Below are positions 6,707 to 15,671 of a stretch of DNA of 41,226 nt, piece after piece. Each line of letters begins with the position of its first letter. Position 1 is the stretch's first letter. Made by a program: the position numbers and the translations under genes. Origin of the DNA: an uncultured Collinsella sp. (GTDB lineage Bacteria; Actinomycetota; Coriobacteriia; Coriobacteriales; Coriobacteriaceae). Location: contig UQMK01000019.1 of NCBI GenBank assembly GCA_900542085.1, forward strand, positions 1 through 41,226, in the 5' to 3' direction. Below the pieces are notes generated by a model. That model did not search any database, was not told the DNA's origin, and saw only the letters and a program-made list of their open reading frames with translations.

Positions 6707-8065
6707 ATGGCAGCACCCGAGCAGCTGTTCAACGTCCGTGAGCGCAAGCGTTTTGAGCGTCACGACACCTGGGAGCGCATCGCCGAGAACGGCACGATTT
6801 CCGCCGCCGTCATGGTCTTCGCCGCCATCGCCGCCGTCATTTGCGCCAATACCGATGCCTACGAGGCCATCCATCACTTTTTGGAGACCCCGCTGTATGT
6901 GGGTCTGGGCAACCTTACGGCCGGTCTCACCGTTGAGCTTTTCGTCAACGACTTTCTCATGGCGATTTTCTTTTTGTTGGTGGGTATTGAGCTTAAGTAC
7001 GAGATGACGGTCGGCGAGCTCAAGAATCCGCGTCAGGCCATGCTTCCCATGCTGGCGGCCGTGGGTGGCGTCGTCGTTCCCGCCTGCATCTACCTGATCT
7101 TTAACCATGCCGGCGCTCACAACGGTTGGGCCATCCCCATGGCAACCGATATTGCCTTCGCACTGGGCGTGCTGTCGCTTTTGGGCAATCGCGTGCCCAA
7201 CGGCGTGCGCGTGTTCTTCTCGACGCTCGCCATCGCCGACGACCTCATCTCTATCGCCGCCATCGCCATCTTCTACGGTCAGAGCCCCAATCCGTTTTGG
7301 TTGGGCGCCGCCGCGCTTGTGACCTGCGCGCTCGTGTGGCTCAACAAGACGCAGCATTACCGCCTTGCCCCGTATTCGGTACTGGGTTTGCTGTTGTGGT
7401 TCTGCATGTTCAAGAGCGGCGTACACGCCACGCTTGCCGGCGTCATCTTGGCTTTTACCATCCCGGCCAAGTGCGGCGTCAAGCTCGATAGCCTTACCGA
7501 TTGGTTGGGCGAGTGCCTGCCGTTGCTCGATGACCGCTACGATGACGAGGCACACATCCTGGGCCAGCATGACTTTACCGTCTCGACCACTAAGGTCGAG
7601 CGCGTCATGCACCGCGTCACCCCGCCGCTCATCCGCATGGAGCGTCTGATCTCCACGCCGGTCAACTTTGTGATTCTTCCGATCTTTGCGTTCGTGAACG
7701 CACAGGTTCGCCTAGTGGGCGTGGACATGAGCACGCTGCTCACCGACCCGGTGACGCTCGGCGTGTACTTTGGCATGCTGCTGGGCAAGCCGATCGGCAT
7801 CTTTGGCATGACGTTCGCCTTGGTCAAGCTCAAGGTCTGCGAGCTGCCGCACAATGTCAACTGGCACATGATTGCCGGTGTGGGCATTCTGGGCGGCATC
7901 GGCTTTACCATGTCGATTCTCATCAGCGGTCTTGCCTTCCCGACGGCCCAGTTTGAGGTTCTGGCTGCCAAGGCCGCCATCCTTGCCGGTTCGGTCACCG
8001 CCGCCGTGCTCGGCATGATCTACATGAGTGTGGTCTGCAAACACCCCGCGCCCAAGGGCGAGTAA
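6707..8065 (+). CDS. nhaA: Na+/H+ antiporter NhaA
   Basis: Integral membrane antiporter that exports sodium (or lithium) in exchange for protons. The 452-residue protein has about eleven or twelve hydrophobic segments. The cores of the two broken helices are visible: ATDIAFALG with Asp148, and IADDLIS with the paired Asp178-Asp179 that bind the ion. A GKPIGI segment near residue 365 carries the conserved lysine. It is longer than the approximately 390-residue enterobacterial protein, with a hydrophilic N-terminus and a charged loop near residues 265-310. AAAGGAG precedes the ATG by seven bases. Two hairpins lie in its leader (6638-6692), suggesting attenuation. Confidence 0.94.
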   Translation: MAAPEQLFNVRERKRFERHDTWERIAENGTISAAVMVFAAIAAVICANTDAYEAIHHFLETPLYVGLGNLTAGLTVELFVNDFLMAIFFLLVGIELKYEMTVGELKNPRQAMLPMLAAVGGVVVPACIYLIFNHAGAHNGWAIPMATDIAFALGVLSLLGNRVPNGVRVFFSTLAIADDLISIAAIAIFYGQSPNPFWLGAAALVTCALVWLNKTQHYRLAPYSVLGLLLWFCMFKSGVHATLAGVILAFTIPAKCGVKLDSLTDWLGECLPLLDDRYDDEAHILGQHDFTVSTTKVERVMHRVTPPLIRMERLISTPVNFVILPIFAFVNAQVRLVGVDMSTLLTDPVTLGVYFGMLLGKPIGIFGMTFALVKLKVCELPHNVNWHMIAGVGILGGIGFTMSILISGLAFPTAQFEVLAAKAAILAGSVTAAVLGMIYMSVVCKHPAPKGE

Positions 8066-8083
8066 AAGCACATACAAGTTTGA

Positions 8084-8119
8084 AAACGCCGTTTGTGAGC
8101 ACTGTCACAAACGGCGTTT
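8084..8119. terminator. Bidirectional terminator between nhaA and a convergent small gene
   Basis: A perfect 15-bp stem (8084-8098 with 8105-8119) encloses GCACTG. T-rich sequence follows on the plus strand (CATTTATTT), and the minus-strand exit is TTTTCAAA, so both convergent genes can end here. Confidence 0.8.
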
Positions 8120-8152
8120 CATTTATTTGGCCACGGGCCCCAATGACTAGGT

Positions 8153-8407
8153 TTATTCCACCGTTCCGTAGACGGCGCCCCAGCCGTGGGCGGCCAAGGC
8201 GGAGTTGAGCTGGTCGCAAAGTGACTGGCGGTCGTAATAGCCGGGCGGCAAAAGGTTGACGATTTCCATGAGGTCGGGCGCGAGGTCCAAGATCTCGGCC
8301 TGCACGATGAGATCCAGGCGGTCGATGGCGCGGCGGTCATAAAACAGTCCGTCGACCAGGCGCTGCAGGTCGCCGAATTCCTCGGCCTGGAACGATCCGT
8401 ACTCCAT
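8153..8407 (-). CDS. Conserved hypothetical protein, 84 residues
   Basis: A small acidic soluble protein without signal peptide, membrane segment or cysteine motif. It begins MEYGSFQAEEFGDLQRLVDG and is mostly predicted helix. The start is fixed by a perfect AGGAGG four bases before the ATG. The frame is open ten codons further but without a ribosome site. It is convergent to nhaA, shares its terminator, and is divergent from the aminotransferase gene. I do not recognise the family. Its good ribosome site and codon use support a real gene. Confidence 0.7.
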   Translation of the reverse strand: MEYGSFQAEEFGDLQRLVDGLFYDRRAIDRLDLIVQAEILDLAPDLMEIVNLLPPGYYDRQSLCDQLNSALAAHGWGAVYGTVE

Positions 8408-8557
8408 AGTGCCTCCTTGGGCGCCCCACACCGGCATGCGCGGCGATGTCGTAATTCATTGCGATGGACTTAATCTATCACGGCTTCATACCGTTGCGGC
8501 AGTGGCGGTCTATACTTAGACGAACTGCAACGTCCCGCTTCGCGAAAGGTCGCACCC

Positions 8558-9862
8558 ATGCAGACGATCTACCAGAAGATGGAAACCACCGAACTCGATG
8601 CCGCCATCGAGGCGCTCAAAGCCGAGGTCGCCGAGGTCAAGGCCAAGGGCCTGGCGCTCGACATGGCCCGCGGCAAGCCGTCGCCCTCCCAGGTGGACAT
8701 CTCTCGACCCATGCTCGATATCCTCAATGCCGATGCCGATCTGCACGACGGCAACGTCGACTGCTCCAACTACGGTTGCTTTGAGGGCATTCCCTCGGCA
8801 CGCAAGCTGGCGGGGGAGTTCCTGGGTTGCCCTGCCGAGCAGACGCTCGTACTGGGTTCGTCGAGCCTTCTGATCGAGCACGATATCGCCGGCATGTTTT
8901 GGCGCTGCGGCTCGTGCGGCAGCGAGCCCTGGGAGGCTTACGAGGCCGCGCACGACGGCAAGAAGGTCAAATTCCTGTGTCCTGTTCCCGGCTACGACCG
9001 TCACTTTGGCATCACCGCCGACCTGGGCATCGAGAACGTTCCCGTCGCGATGACCGACAACGGCCCCGACATGGACGAGGTCGAGCGTCTGGTTGCCGCC
9101 GACGACTCCATCAAGGGCATCTGGTGCGTGCCCAAGTATTCCAACCCCACGGGCATCACCTTTAGCGAGGACACCGTGCGTCGCCTGGTCGAGATGCCCA
9201 CGGCCGCGCCCGATTTCCGCATCTTCTGGGACAACGCCTACTGCGTGCACGACCTGTACGACGAGACCGACGAGCTCGCAAACATCTTTGACCTCGCTCG
9301 CGCGGCGGGCACCGAGGACCGCGTGGTGGCCTTTGCCTCGACGTCCAAGATCACCTTCCCGGGCGCCGGCATCGGCTTTATCGGTGCGAGCCCCGCGGTT
9401 ATCGCGGAGTTCTCCAAGCGCCTGAAGGCCGGCCTTATCAGCGCCGACAAGCTCAACCAGCTGCGTCACGTGCGCTTCCTTCCCACCATCGAGGCGGTCA
9501 AGGAGCACATGAAAAAGCATGCCGAGTTCTTGCGCCCGCGCTTTGAGGCCGTTGAGCGTAAGCTCACCGAGGGCCTGGGCGATACGGGTTGCGCCACTTG
9601 GACGCATCCCCGCGGCGGCTACTTTGTGAGCTTTGATGGTCCCGAGGGCTCGGCCCAAAAGGTCGCAGCGCTTTGTGCCGACCTGGGCGTCAAGCTTACG
9701 CCGGCTGGTGCCACCTGGCCTTATGGCAAGGATCCGCGCGACACCAACATCCGCATCGCGCCGAGCTATCCCACGGTCGATGACCTGGAGGCCGCGCTCG
9801 ACGTGCTGGTGCTGGCCGTTAAGCTTGTCGCTGCCGAGCTTGCTCGTGCCGAGCGCGCCTAA
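8558..9862 (+). CDS. PLP-dependent aminotransferase, probable type Ic aspartate aminotransferase
   Basis: A 434-residue fold-type I aminotransferase. It resembles the family once labelled alanine-glyoxylate aminotransferase and now known as bacterial type Ic aspartate aminotransferases. Key residues seen are Asn196 in YSNPTG, Asp225 and Tyr228 in FWDNAY, the Schiff-base Lys264 in FASTSKITFPGAGIGF, and a late IRIAPSYP with the carboxylate-binding arginine. The reaction would exchange the amino group between aspartate and 2-oxoglutarate; the substrate is inferred from the family. It starts at ATG 8558 after GCGAAAGG and stands alone between a divergent small gene and the STAS gene. An MocR-type regulator is unlikely because no helix-turn-helix is present. 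Confidence 0.88.
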   Translation: MQTIYQKMETTELDAAIEALKAEVAEVKAKGLALDMARGKPSPSQVDISRPMLDILNADADLHDGNVDCSNYGCFEGIPSARKLAGEFLGCPAEQTLVLGSSSLLIEHDIAGMFWRCGSCGSEPWEAYEAAHDGKKVKFLCPVPGYDRHFGITADLGIENVPVAMTDNGPDMDEVERLVAADDSIKGIWCVPKYSNPTGITFSEDTVRRLVEMPTAAPDFRIFWDNAYCVHDLYDETDELANIFDLARAAGTEDRVVAFASTSKITFPGAGIGFIGASPAVIAEFSKRLKAGLISADKLNQLRHVRFLPTIEAVKEHMKKHAEFLRPRFEAVERKLTEGLGDTGCATWTHPRGGYFVSFDGPEGSAQKVAALCADLGVKLTPAGATWPYGKDPRDTNIRIAPSYPTVDDLEAALDVLVLAVKLVAAELARAERA

Positions 9863-9928
9863 CGCCTAGGGCCCCGCAAGTCCGCGCCCAGTACTATCCG
9901 CACTTTCGATACGTAAAGGAGCGTATAC

Positions 9929-10243
9929 ATGGATTTGGGTATTTCCACCAACCCCACGCCGGAGATCTACACCATTAAGGTAACCGGCGAGATCGATATC
10001 TCTAACGCCGATAGCCTGCGCAATGCTATCGACCTGGCGCTCGAGCAGCCCACTGAGGCCGTTGAGCTCGATTTTGCCCAGGTGAGCTACATCGATTCGA
10101 CGGGCATTGGCGTGCTCGTGGGCGCCGCGCACCACGCGGTCGACCACGGTAAGCGCTTTAGCTGCACTAATGTGCAGCCCCAGGTGATGCGCGTGGTTCA
10201 GCTGCTGGGCGTCGACCAGGAGATTTCGATCACGGCGGCATAA
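9929..10243 (+). CDS. STAS-domain anti-sigma factor antagonist
   Basis: A 104-residue single-domain protein of the SpoIIAA/RsbV type. The phosphorylatable serine is Ser57 in the motif YIDSTGIGVL, preceded by the typical ELDFAQV strand. Such proteins, when unphosphorylated, bind an anti-sigma kinase and free a sigma factor. Neither the kinase nor the sigma factor lies in this window, so the partner is elsewhere. AAAGGAG precedes the ATG by seven bases. Confidence 0.88.
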   Translation: MDLGISTNPTPEIYTIKVTGEIDISNADSLRNAIDLALEQPTEAVELDFAQVSYIDSTGIGVLVGAAHHAVDHGKRFSCTNVQPQVMRVVQLLGVDQEISITAA

Positions 10244-10287
10244 TCTTTGCCCCCAAAAGGGCGTGCCGTTTGGCATATGTTTGTGAT

Positions 10288-10315
10288 GCGCTCGGACGTT
10301 TTGGCGTCCGGGCGC
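10288..10315 (+). terminator. Hairpin between the STAS gene and tatA
   Basis: An 11-bp stem (10288-10298 with 10305-10315, one G:T pair) encloses TTTTGG. There is no T tract after it, so termination is uncertain. A TATACT box overlaps its end (10316-10321) and may be the -10 element of the tat promoter. Confidence 0.4.
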
Positions 10316-10396
10316 TATACTTGACCGAATGAATAGACGAGTTCCGGCCGAATGGCGCGGTGCGGGCTCGACTCACATCGAGCCTTGGAGGTATGT

Positions 10397-10978
10397 GTGT
10401 TTGGTATTGGAGAGGGTGAGCTCGCGATCATCGTGGTCTTCGGCTTTTTGCTGTTTGGCCCGGATAAGCTCCCGCAGATGGGCCGCACGATCGGCCGTGC
10501 CATCCGTCAGTTCCGCGAGACGCAGGAAAAGATGACGGCCGTTGTTCAGTCCGAGATCATCGATCCGGTAAGCGAGGCCGCGTCGGCTCCGGTCAAGCCC
10601 AAGAAGGCTGCCGTCGATGACGATTCCGATGCGGACGAGGATGCCGTCGAGACGGCCGCGCCCGCAAAGAAGGAGACCTTTGCCGAGCGCCGTGCCCGCC
10701 TTGCCGCCGAGAAGGCTGCAAGCGAGGGTGCCACCGAGGGCGAAGGCGCTGCTGATGAGGCCGAGAGCGCCGAGCCTGCCGCCGCTGCTGCTGCCGCAGC
10801 CGAGCCCGAGCCTGCTGCAGAGCCGGAGCCCGAGCCCGAGCCGGCAGAGCCCACGACGGCTGACCTCTACGCCCGTCGTCCCCGTAAGCGCAAGGCTGTC
10901 GTCGACCAGCTCGCTCGCGAGCTCGAGGCCGAGGACGACGCCGCTGCCGCCGACGCCCCGAAGGGAGGCGATGAGTAA
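10397..10978 (+). CDS. tatA: Twin-arginine translocase subunit TatA/TatB
   Basis: A 193-residue pore/receptor subunit of the Tat pathway, which exports folded proteins. The N-terminus is a short periplasmic turn and one membrane helix (about residues 7-20), then the hinge FGPDKLP (20-26) and an amphipathic helix (MGRTIGRAIRQFRETQEK). The rest is a long acidic Ala/Glu/Pro-rich tail with AEPEPEPEP-like repeats, probably disordered. The start is GTG 10397, with GGAGG five bases upstream; an in-frame ATG at 10352 would add residues that do not fit the family. tatC begins on its last base (TAATG), so the two are translationally coupled. TatA and TatB cannot be told apart here; a single protein may do both jobs. 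Confidence 0.88.
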   Translation: MFGIGEGELAIIVVFGFLLFGPDKLPQMGRTIGRAIRQFRETQEKMTAVVQSEIIDPVSEAASAPVKPKKAAVDDDSDADEDAVETAAPAKKETFAERRARLAAEKAASEGATEGEGAADEAESAEPAAAAAAAAEPEPAAEPEPEPEPAEPTTADLYARRPRKRKAVVDQLARELEAEDDAAAADAPKGGDE

Positions 10979-11769
10979 TGCCTATCGGACCTGCGCGTAT
11001 GCCGCTCTTCGATCACCTGGGAGAGCTCCGTCGCCGTCTGACCATCGTAGTCGTGTCGGTGTTTGCCGCCGCTATCGTGCTGTATTTCGCCACACCCGTG
11101 GTGCTCGACATCCTGGAAGACCCCATCCGCTCCTTTGTACCGGACGGTAAGTTCTACATCACCACTACGCTCGGCGGCTTTGGCCTGCGCTTTTCGCTGG
11201 CCATCAAGATGGCCGTTGTCATGTGCACGCCCATGATCATCTGGCAGATTCTGGCATTTTTCCTGCCGGCGCTTCGCCCCAACGAGCGCAAGTGGGTCGT
11301 GCCCACGGTGCTCGCCTCGACGGTGCTGTTCTTCCTGGGCGCCATTTTCTGCTACTTCATCATCATTCCTGCGGGCTTTGAGTGGCTCATCGGCGAAACC
11401 TCGGCCGTCGCTACGGCGCTGCCCGATCTGGAGAACTACGTCAACATGGAGCTGCTCTTTATGATCGGCTTTGGCGTGGCGTTTGAGCTGCCGCTCATCA
11501 TCTTCTACCTGTCCGTCTTCCACATCGTGTCCTACGCTGCTTTCCGCGGTGCCTGGCGTTACGTATACGTTGGCCTGCTTGTGGGCTCGGCTGTGATTAC
11601 GCCTGACGGCTCGCCCGTTACGCTCGGCCTCATGTATGGCGCCCTGCTCTCGCTTTACGAGATTTCGCTTGCCATCGCCCGTGTGGTCATTACCGCGCGC
11701 GAGGGCAAGGAGGGCTTGTTCGTGAGTCGTCTGGACCTGTTCTCGGACGACGAGGACGACGAGGAGTAA
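10978..11769 (+). CDS. tatC: Twin-arginine translocase subunit TatC
   Basis: A 263-residue polytopic membrane protein that recognises twin-arginine signal peptides. The family start MPLFDHLGELRRRL is present with the conserved glutamate in HLGELR. Six hydrophobic segments are visible, including LRPNERKWVVP between segments two and three, and VGSAVITPDGSPVTLG near the end. The C-terminus is strongly acidic (SDDEDDEE). It overlaps tatA by one base and is followed six bases later by hypA, so a tatA-tatC-hypA-hypB transcript is likely. Confidence 0.95.
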   Translation: MPIGPARMPLFDHLGELRRRLTIVVVSVFAAAIVLYFATPVVLDILEDPIRSFVPDGKFYITTTLGGFGLRFSLAIKMAVVMCTPMIIWQILAFFLPALRPNERKWVVPTVLASTVLFFLGAIFCYFIIIPAGFEWLIGETSAVATALPDLENYVNMELLFMIGFGVAFELPLIIFYLSVFHIVSYAAFRGAWRYVYVGLLVGSAVITPDGSPVTLGLMYGALLSLYEISLAIARVVITAREGKEGLFVSRLDLFSDDEDDEE

Positions 11770-11775
11770 ATCGGT

Positions 11776-12132
11776 ATGCACGAGGTTGGCATTGTCAACG
11801 GCATACTCGATACAGTGATTCGCGCGGCGCGTGGGGCGGGGGCCTCGCGCGCCGTTTTGGTAACGCTGCGTATCGGGGATATGACCGAGGTCGTGCGCGA
11901 GGCACTCGACTTTGCATGGGAGACATTTCGCGACGAGGACCCGCTCACGCGCGGCTGCGAGCTTGCCGTAGAGGAAGTCCATCCACAAAGCGAGTGTCTG
12001 GACTGCGGCGAGGTCTTTGAGCACGACCGCTTCCATTGCCGTTGTCCCCAGTGCGGTGGCGCCAATGTGCGCCTACTGCACGGCCGCGAGCTCGACATCG
12101 CCAGTATAGAAATCGAAACCCCCGACGATTAG
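11776..12132 (+). CDS. hypA: Hydrogenase nickel-insertion protein HypA
   Basis: A 118-residue metallochaperone that delivers nickel to [NiFe]-hydrogenase, or sometimes urease. The invariant N-terminus MHE supplies the nickel ligands. The zinc site is formed by two CxxC motifs (Cys74/Cys77 and Cys90/Cys93 in CPQCGG). It follows tatC closely and precedes hypB. No hydrogenase structural gene is in the window, so the client is elsewhere. Confidence 0.93.
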   Translation: MHEVGIVNGILDTVIRAARGAGASRAVLVTLRIGDMTEVVREALDFAWETFRDEDPLTRGCELAVEEVHPQSECLDCGEVFEHDRFHCRCPQCGGANVRLLHGRELDIASIEIETPDD

Positions 12133-12187
12133 CCCGCCAGCCACCTGGGGACGGGGTATAAATGTTGGAAATTAAGGAGTGCCGAAT

Positions 12188-12871
12188 ATGGCCGAGAAAA
12201 CGATTGATATCGCGTCGCCGATTCTGTCGCGCAATGAGCGCCTGGCAGATCAGCTGCGACAGCGATTTAAAGAGACAAACACCTATGTGATCAATGTGCT
12301 GTCAAGCCCCGGCTCGGGCAAGACTACCGCGATCCTGGGCACCAACGAGCGTCTACGTGACAAGGCCGGCCTGCGCTGTGCCGTCATCGAGGGCGATATC
12401 GCCTCGGATGTCGACGCCATCACCATGAAGGAAGCCGGCATGCCCGCCATCCAGATCAACACGGGCGGCCTGTGCCATCTCGAGGGCAATATGATCATGG
12501 AGGCCGTTGACGCCTTCGACCAGGCTGTGGGTCTTCAAAACATCGACGTCATCTTTATCGAAAACGTGGGTAACCTGGTCTGCCCAGTCGACTTTGACCT
12601 GGGCGAAAACCTGTCCATCATGATTCTCTCGGTGCCCGAGGGCGACGACAAGCCCATCAAGTACCCGGGCATCTTCCAGCACGCCGGCGCGCAGCTGCTC
12701 AACAAGGTCGATGTGGCCCCGGCTTTCGATTTTGACATGGATAGGTATACTAAGACACTCGATGACCTCAATCCGCAGGCGCCGCGGTTTTCCGTTAGCG
12801 CGCGTAAGGGCGAGGGCATGGATGCCTGGTGCGATTGGCTCATCGGGCAGATTGAGCAAGCAAGGGCGTAA
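12188..12871 (+). CDS. hypB: Hydrogenase nickel-insertion GTPase HypB
   Basis: A 227-residue GTPase that drives nickel transfer with HypA. Motifs in order are the P-loop SSPGSGKTT (about residues 39-47), EGDIASDVDA, GLCHLEG, ENVGNLVCP with the metal-site cysteine, and the guanine-specific NKVD. There is no N-terminal histidine-rich stretch and no CXXCGC motif, so nickel storage is not expected. ATG 12188 has AAGGAG eight bases before it; the upstream GTG at 12179 overlaps that site and is rejected. Confidence 0.94.
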   Translation: MAEKTIDIASPILSRNERLADQLRQRFKETNTYVINVLSSPGSGKTTAILGTNERLRDKAGLRCAVIEGDIASDVDAITMKEAGMPAIQINTGGLCHLEGNMIMEAVDAFDQAVGLQNIDVIFIENVGNLVCPVDFDLGENLSIMILSVPEGDDKPIKYPGIFQHAGAQLLNKVDVAPAFDFDMDRYTKTLDDLNPQAPRFSVSARKGEGMDAWCDWLIGQIEQARA

Positions 12872-12925
12872 GTCGGCCGCCATACGGGCGGGCGTAGCCG
12901 CAGAGATACGAGATAGGAGCCTCTT

Positions 12926-15520
12926 TTGAAGCTCATCATCGCCGAGAAAAACGACGCCGCGCGTCAGATTGCCGAGCGTCTGTCCACGGGCAAGCCCAAA
13001 AAGGACAAGGTGTACAACACCGCCATCTACCGTTTTGAGTGGAAGGGCGAGGAGTGCGTGACGATCGGCCTTGCCGGTCACATCCTTGCGCCCGATTTTT
13101 GCGACAGCGTGCTGTTCGATAAAAAGCTGGGCTGGTATTCGGTCACCGAGGACGGTGAGATACTGCCGGCCGACATGCCCGATGGCCTGGCTCGTCCGCC
13201 TTACGACACCAAGCGCAAGCCGTTCCTTGCCGACGGCATTTCTATCAAGGGCTGGAAGCTCGAAAGCCTGCCTTACCTCACCTGGGCGCCCGTCATTAAG
13301 CTGCCGGCCGAGAAAGAGCTCATTCGCTCGCTCAAGAACCTTGCCAAGAAGTCTGACAGTGTCATCATCGCCACGGACTTCGATCGCGAGGGCGAGCTGA
13401 TCGGTTCGGACGCCCTCAACAAGGTGCGCGAGGTTGCGCCCGACCTGCCGGTCGCCCGCGCCCAGTATTCTTCGTTTACCAAGGCCGAGATCACGCAGGC
13501 CTTCGATAATCTCGTCTCGCTCGACCAGAATCTGGCCGACGCCGGCGAGAGCCGCCAGCACATCGACCTCATTTGGGGTGCGGTGCTCACGCGCTACCTG
13601 ACGCTCGCCAAGTTTGGCGGCTTTGGTAACGTGCGCTCTGCCGGCCGTGTGCAGACGCCGACGCTTGCCCTGGTGGTCGAGCGCGAGCGCGAGCGCATGG
13701 CGTTTGTGCCCGAGGACTATTGGCAGATCCGCGGCATGGGCGCCGCACAGGGTGCTGCCGAGGACGACCGCTTTAAGATTGCGCACAAGACGGCGCGTTT
13801 TACCGACAAAAATGCTGCCGAGACGGCATACGGCCATGTTGACGGCGTTGCGACGGCAACCGTCGCCGCGGTGACCAAGCGTTCGCGCAAGCAGCAGCCG
13901 CCCACGCCGTTTGCGACCACCTCGCTGCAGGCTGCCGCCGCGGCCGAGGGCATCTCGCCTGCGCGTACCATGCGCATCGCCGAGTCCCTCTACATGGCCG
14001 GTCTCATCAGCTACCCGCGTGTCGACAATACCGTGTACCCTGCGACGCTCGATCTGGGTGCCGTGGTGAGCGACCTGGCAAAGATCAACCCGGCGCTGGC
14101 GCCCGTGTGCAAAAAGGTGCTCGCCGGTCCCATGAAGCCCACGCGCGGCAAGGTCGAGACCACCGACCACCCGCCTATCTATCCTACGGGCGAGGGCGAC
14201 CCGTCCGCGCTCGATGGCGGCCAGCGCAAGCTCTACGACCTCATCGCCCGCCGCTTCCTGGCGACGCTCATGGGGCCTGCGACCATCGAGAACACCAAGC
14301 TCGAGCTCGATGTGAACGGCGAGCCGTTCGTGGCTTCGGGCGATGTGCTCGTGACCCCCGGTTTCCGCGAGGCATACCCGTACGGTCTCAAGCGCGACGA
14401 GCAGATGCCGCCGCTGGAGCAGGGCGATACGGTCGACGTGTTCGACATTAAGCTCGAGGCCAAGCAGACCGAGCCGCCCGCGCGCTACAGCCAGGGCAAG
14501 CTCGTGCAGGAGATGGAAAAGCGCGGCCTGGGTACCAAGTCCACGCGCGCGAGCATCATCGAGCGCCTGTACGCCGTGCGCTATCTCAAAAACGATCCCG
14601 TGGAGCCGAGCCAGCTGGGTATCGCCATCATCGATGCGCTGTCGCGGTTTGCCCCGCGCATCACGAGCCCCGATATGACCAGCGAGCTCGACGGCGACAT
14701 GACCCGCGTGGAGCGCGGCGAGGACACCGAAGAGCATGTCGTGACGCACTCGCGCGCGCTGCTGGCCGGCGTGCTCGACGAGCTGCTCAAGCATACGCAG
14801 GAGCTGGGCGACGCCATCAGCGACGCCGTCACGGCCGATGCGCGCGTGGGCGCCTGCCCCAAGTGCGGCAAGGATTTGGTTATGAAGACGAGCGCCAAGA
14901 CCCGCGGCAGCTTTATCGGCTGCATGGGATGGCCCGACTGCGACGTGACCTATCCGGTGCCGAGTGGCGTCAAGGTAAGCCCGCTCGAGGGCGAGGCCGC
15001 CGTGTGCCCCGAGTGCGGTGCGCCGCGCATTAAGTGCCAGCCGTTCCGCCAGAAGGCCTTCGAGATCTGCGTGAACCCCACGTGCCCCACCAACTACGAG
15101 CCCGACCTTAAGGTGGGTGAGTGCAAGGTGTGTGCCGAGGCCGGACGCCATGGCGACCTGATCGCACACAAGAGCGAGAAGAGCGGCAAGCGCTTTATCC
15201 GCTGCACCAACTATGACGATTGCGGCGTGAGCTATCCGCTGCCGGCGCGTGGAAAACTCGAGGCGACGGGCGAGACCTGTCCCGAGTGCGGCGCTCCCAT
15301 CGTGGTGGTCAACACGGCGCGCGGTCCGTGGCGTATCTGCGTCAACATGGACTGCCCGACCAAGGAGAAGAAGCCCGCCCGCGGCCGCAAGACTGCGACC
15401 AAGGCGAGCACGGCGAAGAAAACCACGGCAGCAAAGAAGACTTCGACCGCCAAGAAGTCGACTGCCAAGAAGGCTGCCGCGAAAAAGACGACCACCAAGA
15501 AGGCGGCCGCCGACAAGTAA
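12926..15520 (+). CDS. topA: DNA topoisomerase I, archaeal-type (type IA)
   Basis: Relaxes negative supercoils by single-strand passage. The 864-residue protein starts MKLIIAEKNDAARQIAERLS, which is like archaeal topoisomerase I rather than the E. coli enzyme. The TOPRIM triad is DFDREGE (Asp151, Asp153, Glu156). The active-site tyrosine is Tyr363 in GLISYPRVDN. Four cysteine zinc-ribbon repeats follow (each opening with CPKC, CPEC or CKVC, from about residue 644 to 810), then a Lys/Ala/Thr-rich tail of about 50 residues that should bind DNA. The start is TTG 12926 with AGGAG seven bases upstream; no nearby ATG fits. A GC-rich hairpin follows. Confidence 0.93.
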   Translation: MKLIIAEKNDAARQIAERLSTGKPKKDKVYNTAIYRFEWKGEECVTIGLAGHILAPDFCDSVLFDKKLGWYSVTEDGEILPADMPDGLARPPYDTKRKPFLADGISIKGWKLESLPYLTWAPVIKLPAEKELIRSLKNLAKKSDSVIIATDFDREGELIGSDALNKVREVAPDLPVARAQYSSFTKAEITQAFDNLVSLDQNLADAGESRQHIDLIWGAVLTRYLTLAKFGGFGNVRSAGRVQTPTLALVVERERERMAFVPEDYWQIRGMGAAQGAAEDDRFKIAHKTARFTDKNAAETAYGHVDGVATATVAAVTKRSRKQQPPTPFATTSLQAAAAAEGISPARTMRIAESLYMAGLISYPRVDNTVYPATLDLGAVVSDLAKINPALAPVCKKVLAGPMKPTRGKVETTDHPPIYPTGEGDPSALDGGQRKLYDLIARRFLATLMGPATIENTKLELDVNGEPFVASGDVLVTPGFREAYPYGLKRDEQMPPLEQGDTVDVFDIKLEAKQTEPPARYSQGKLVQEMEKRGLGTKSTRASIIERLYAVRYLKNDPVEPSQLGIAIIDALSRFAPRITSPDMTSELDGDMTRVERGEDTEEHVVTHSRALLAGVLDELLKHTQELGDAISDAVTADARVGACPKCGKDLVMKTSAKTRGSFIGCMGWPDCDVTYPVPSGVKVSPLEGEAAVCPECGAPRIKCQPFRQKAFEICVNPTCPTNYEPDLKVGECKVCAEAGRHGDLIAHKSEKSGKRFIRCTNYDDCGVSYPLPARGKLEATGETCPECGAPIVVVNTARGPWRICVNMDCPTKEKKPARGRKTATKASTAKKTTAAKKTSTAKKSTAKKAAAKKTTTKKAAADK

Positions 15521-15540
15521 CCGAGCACATATAGACACGG

Positions 15541-15580
15541 TGGGGCCGGGCGCGCAAATGCAAATGCGCGCCCGGCCCCA
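15541..15580 (+). terminator. Long GC hairpin after topA
   Basis: A perfect 16-bp stem (15541-15556 with 15565-15580) with an AATGCAAA loop. It has no T tract, so it may terminate weakly or act as a 3'-end stabiliser. Confidence 0.55.
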
Positions 15581-15587
15581 CTTCTAA

Positions 15588-15654
15588 GTTGCGGTGAAAT
15601 AGGGACTGTTTTTGCTGACAAAAGGCCTAATCAATCCCTATTTCACCGCAAGTT
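15588..15654. repeat. Palindromic element, copy 1, 3' of the zinc-ribbon gene
   Basis: Arms TTGCGGTGAAATAGGGACTG and its near reverse complement lie about 25 bases apart. A near-identical element lies at 16724-16794 on the other side of the same gene; the arms match and the loops differ. It looks like a dispersed MITE/REP-like palindrome. Confidence 0.8.
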
Positions 15655-15671
15655 TTGATCAGTTGTTGGGA

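Noticed and set aside
12353..15538. Very long open frame on the minus strand opposite topA (and similar ones opposite 5516-8065 and 8558-9862)
   Set aside because: They mirror GC-rich genes on the plus strand, have no ribosome site and read as low-complexity Arg/Gly/His/Leu sequence. They are artefacts of high GC3.
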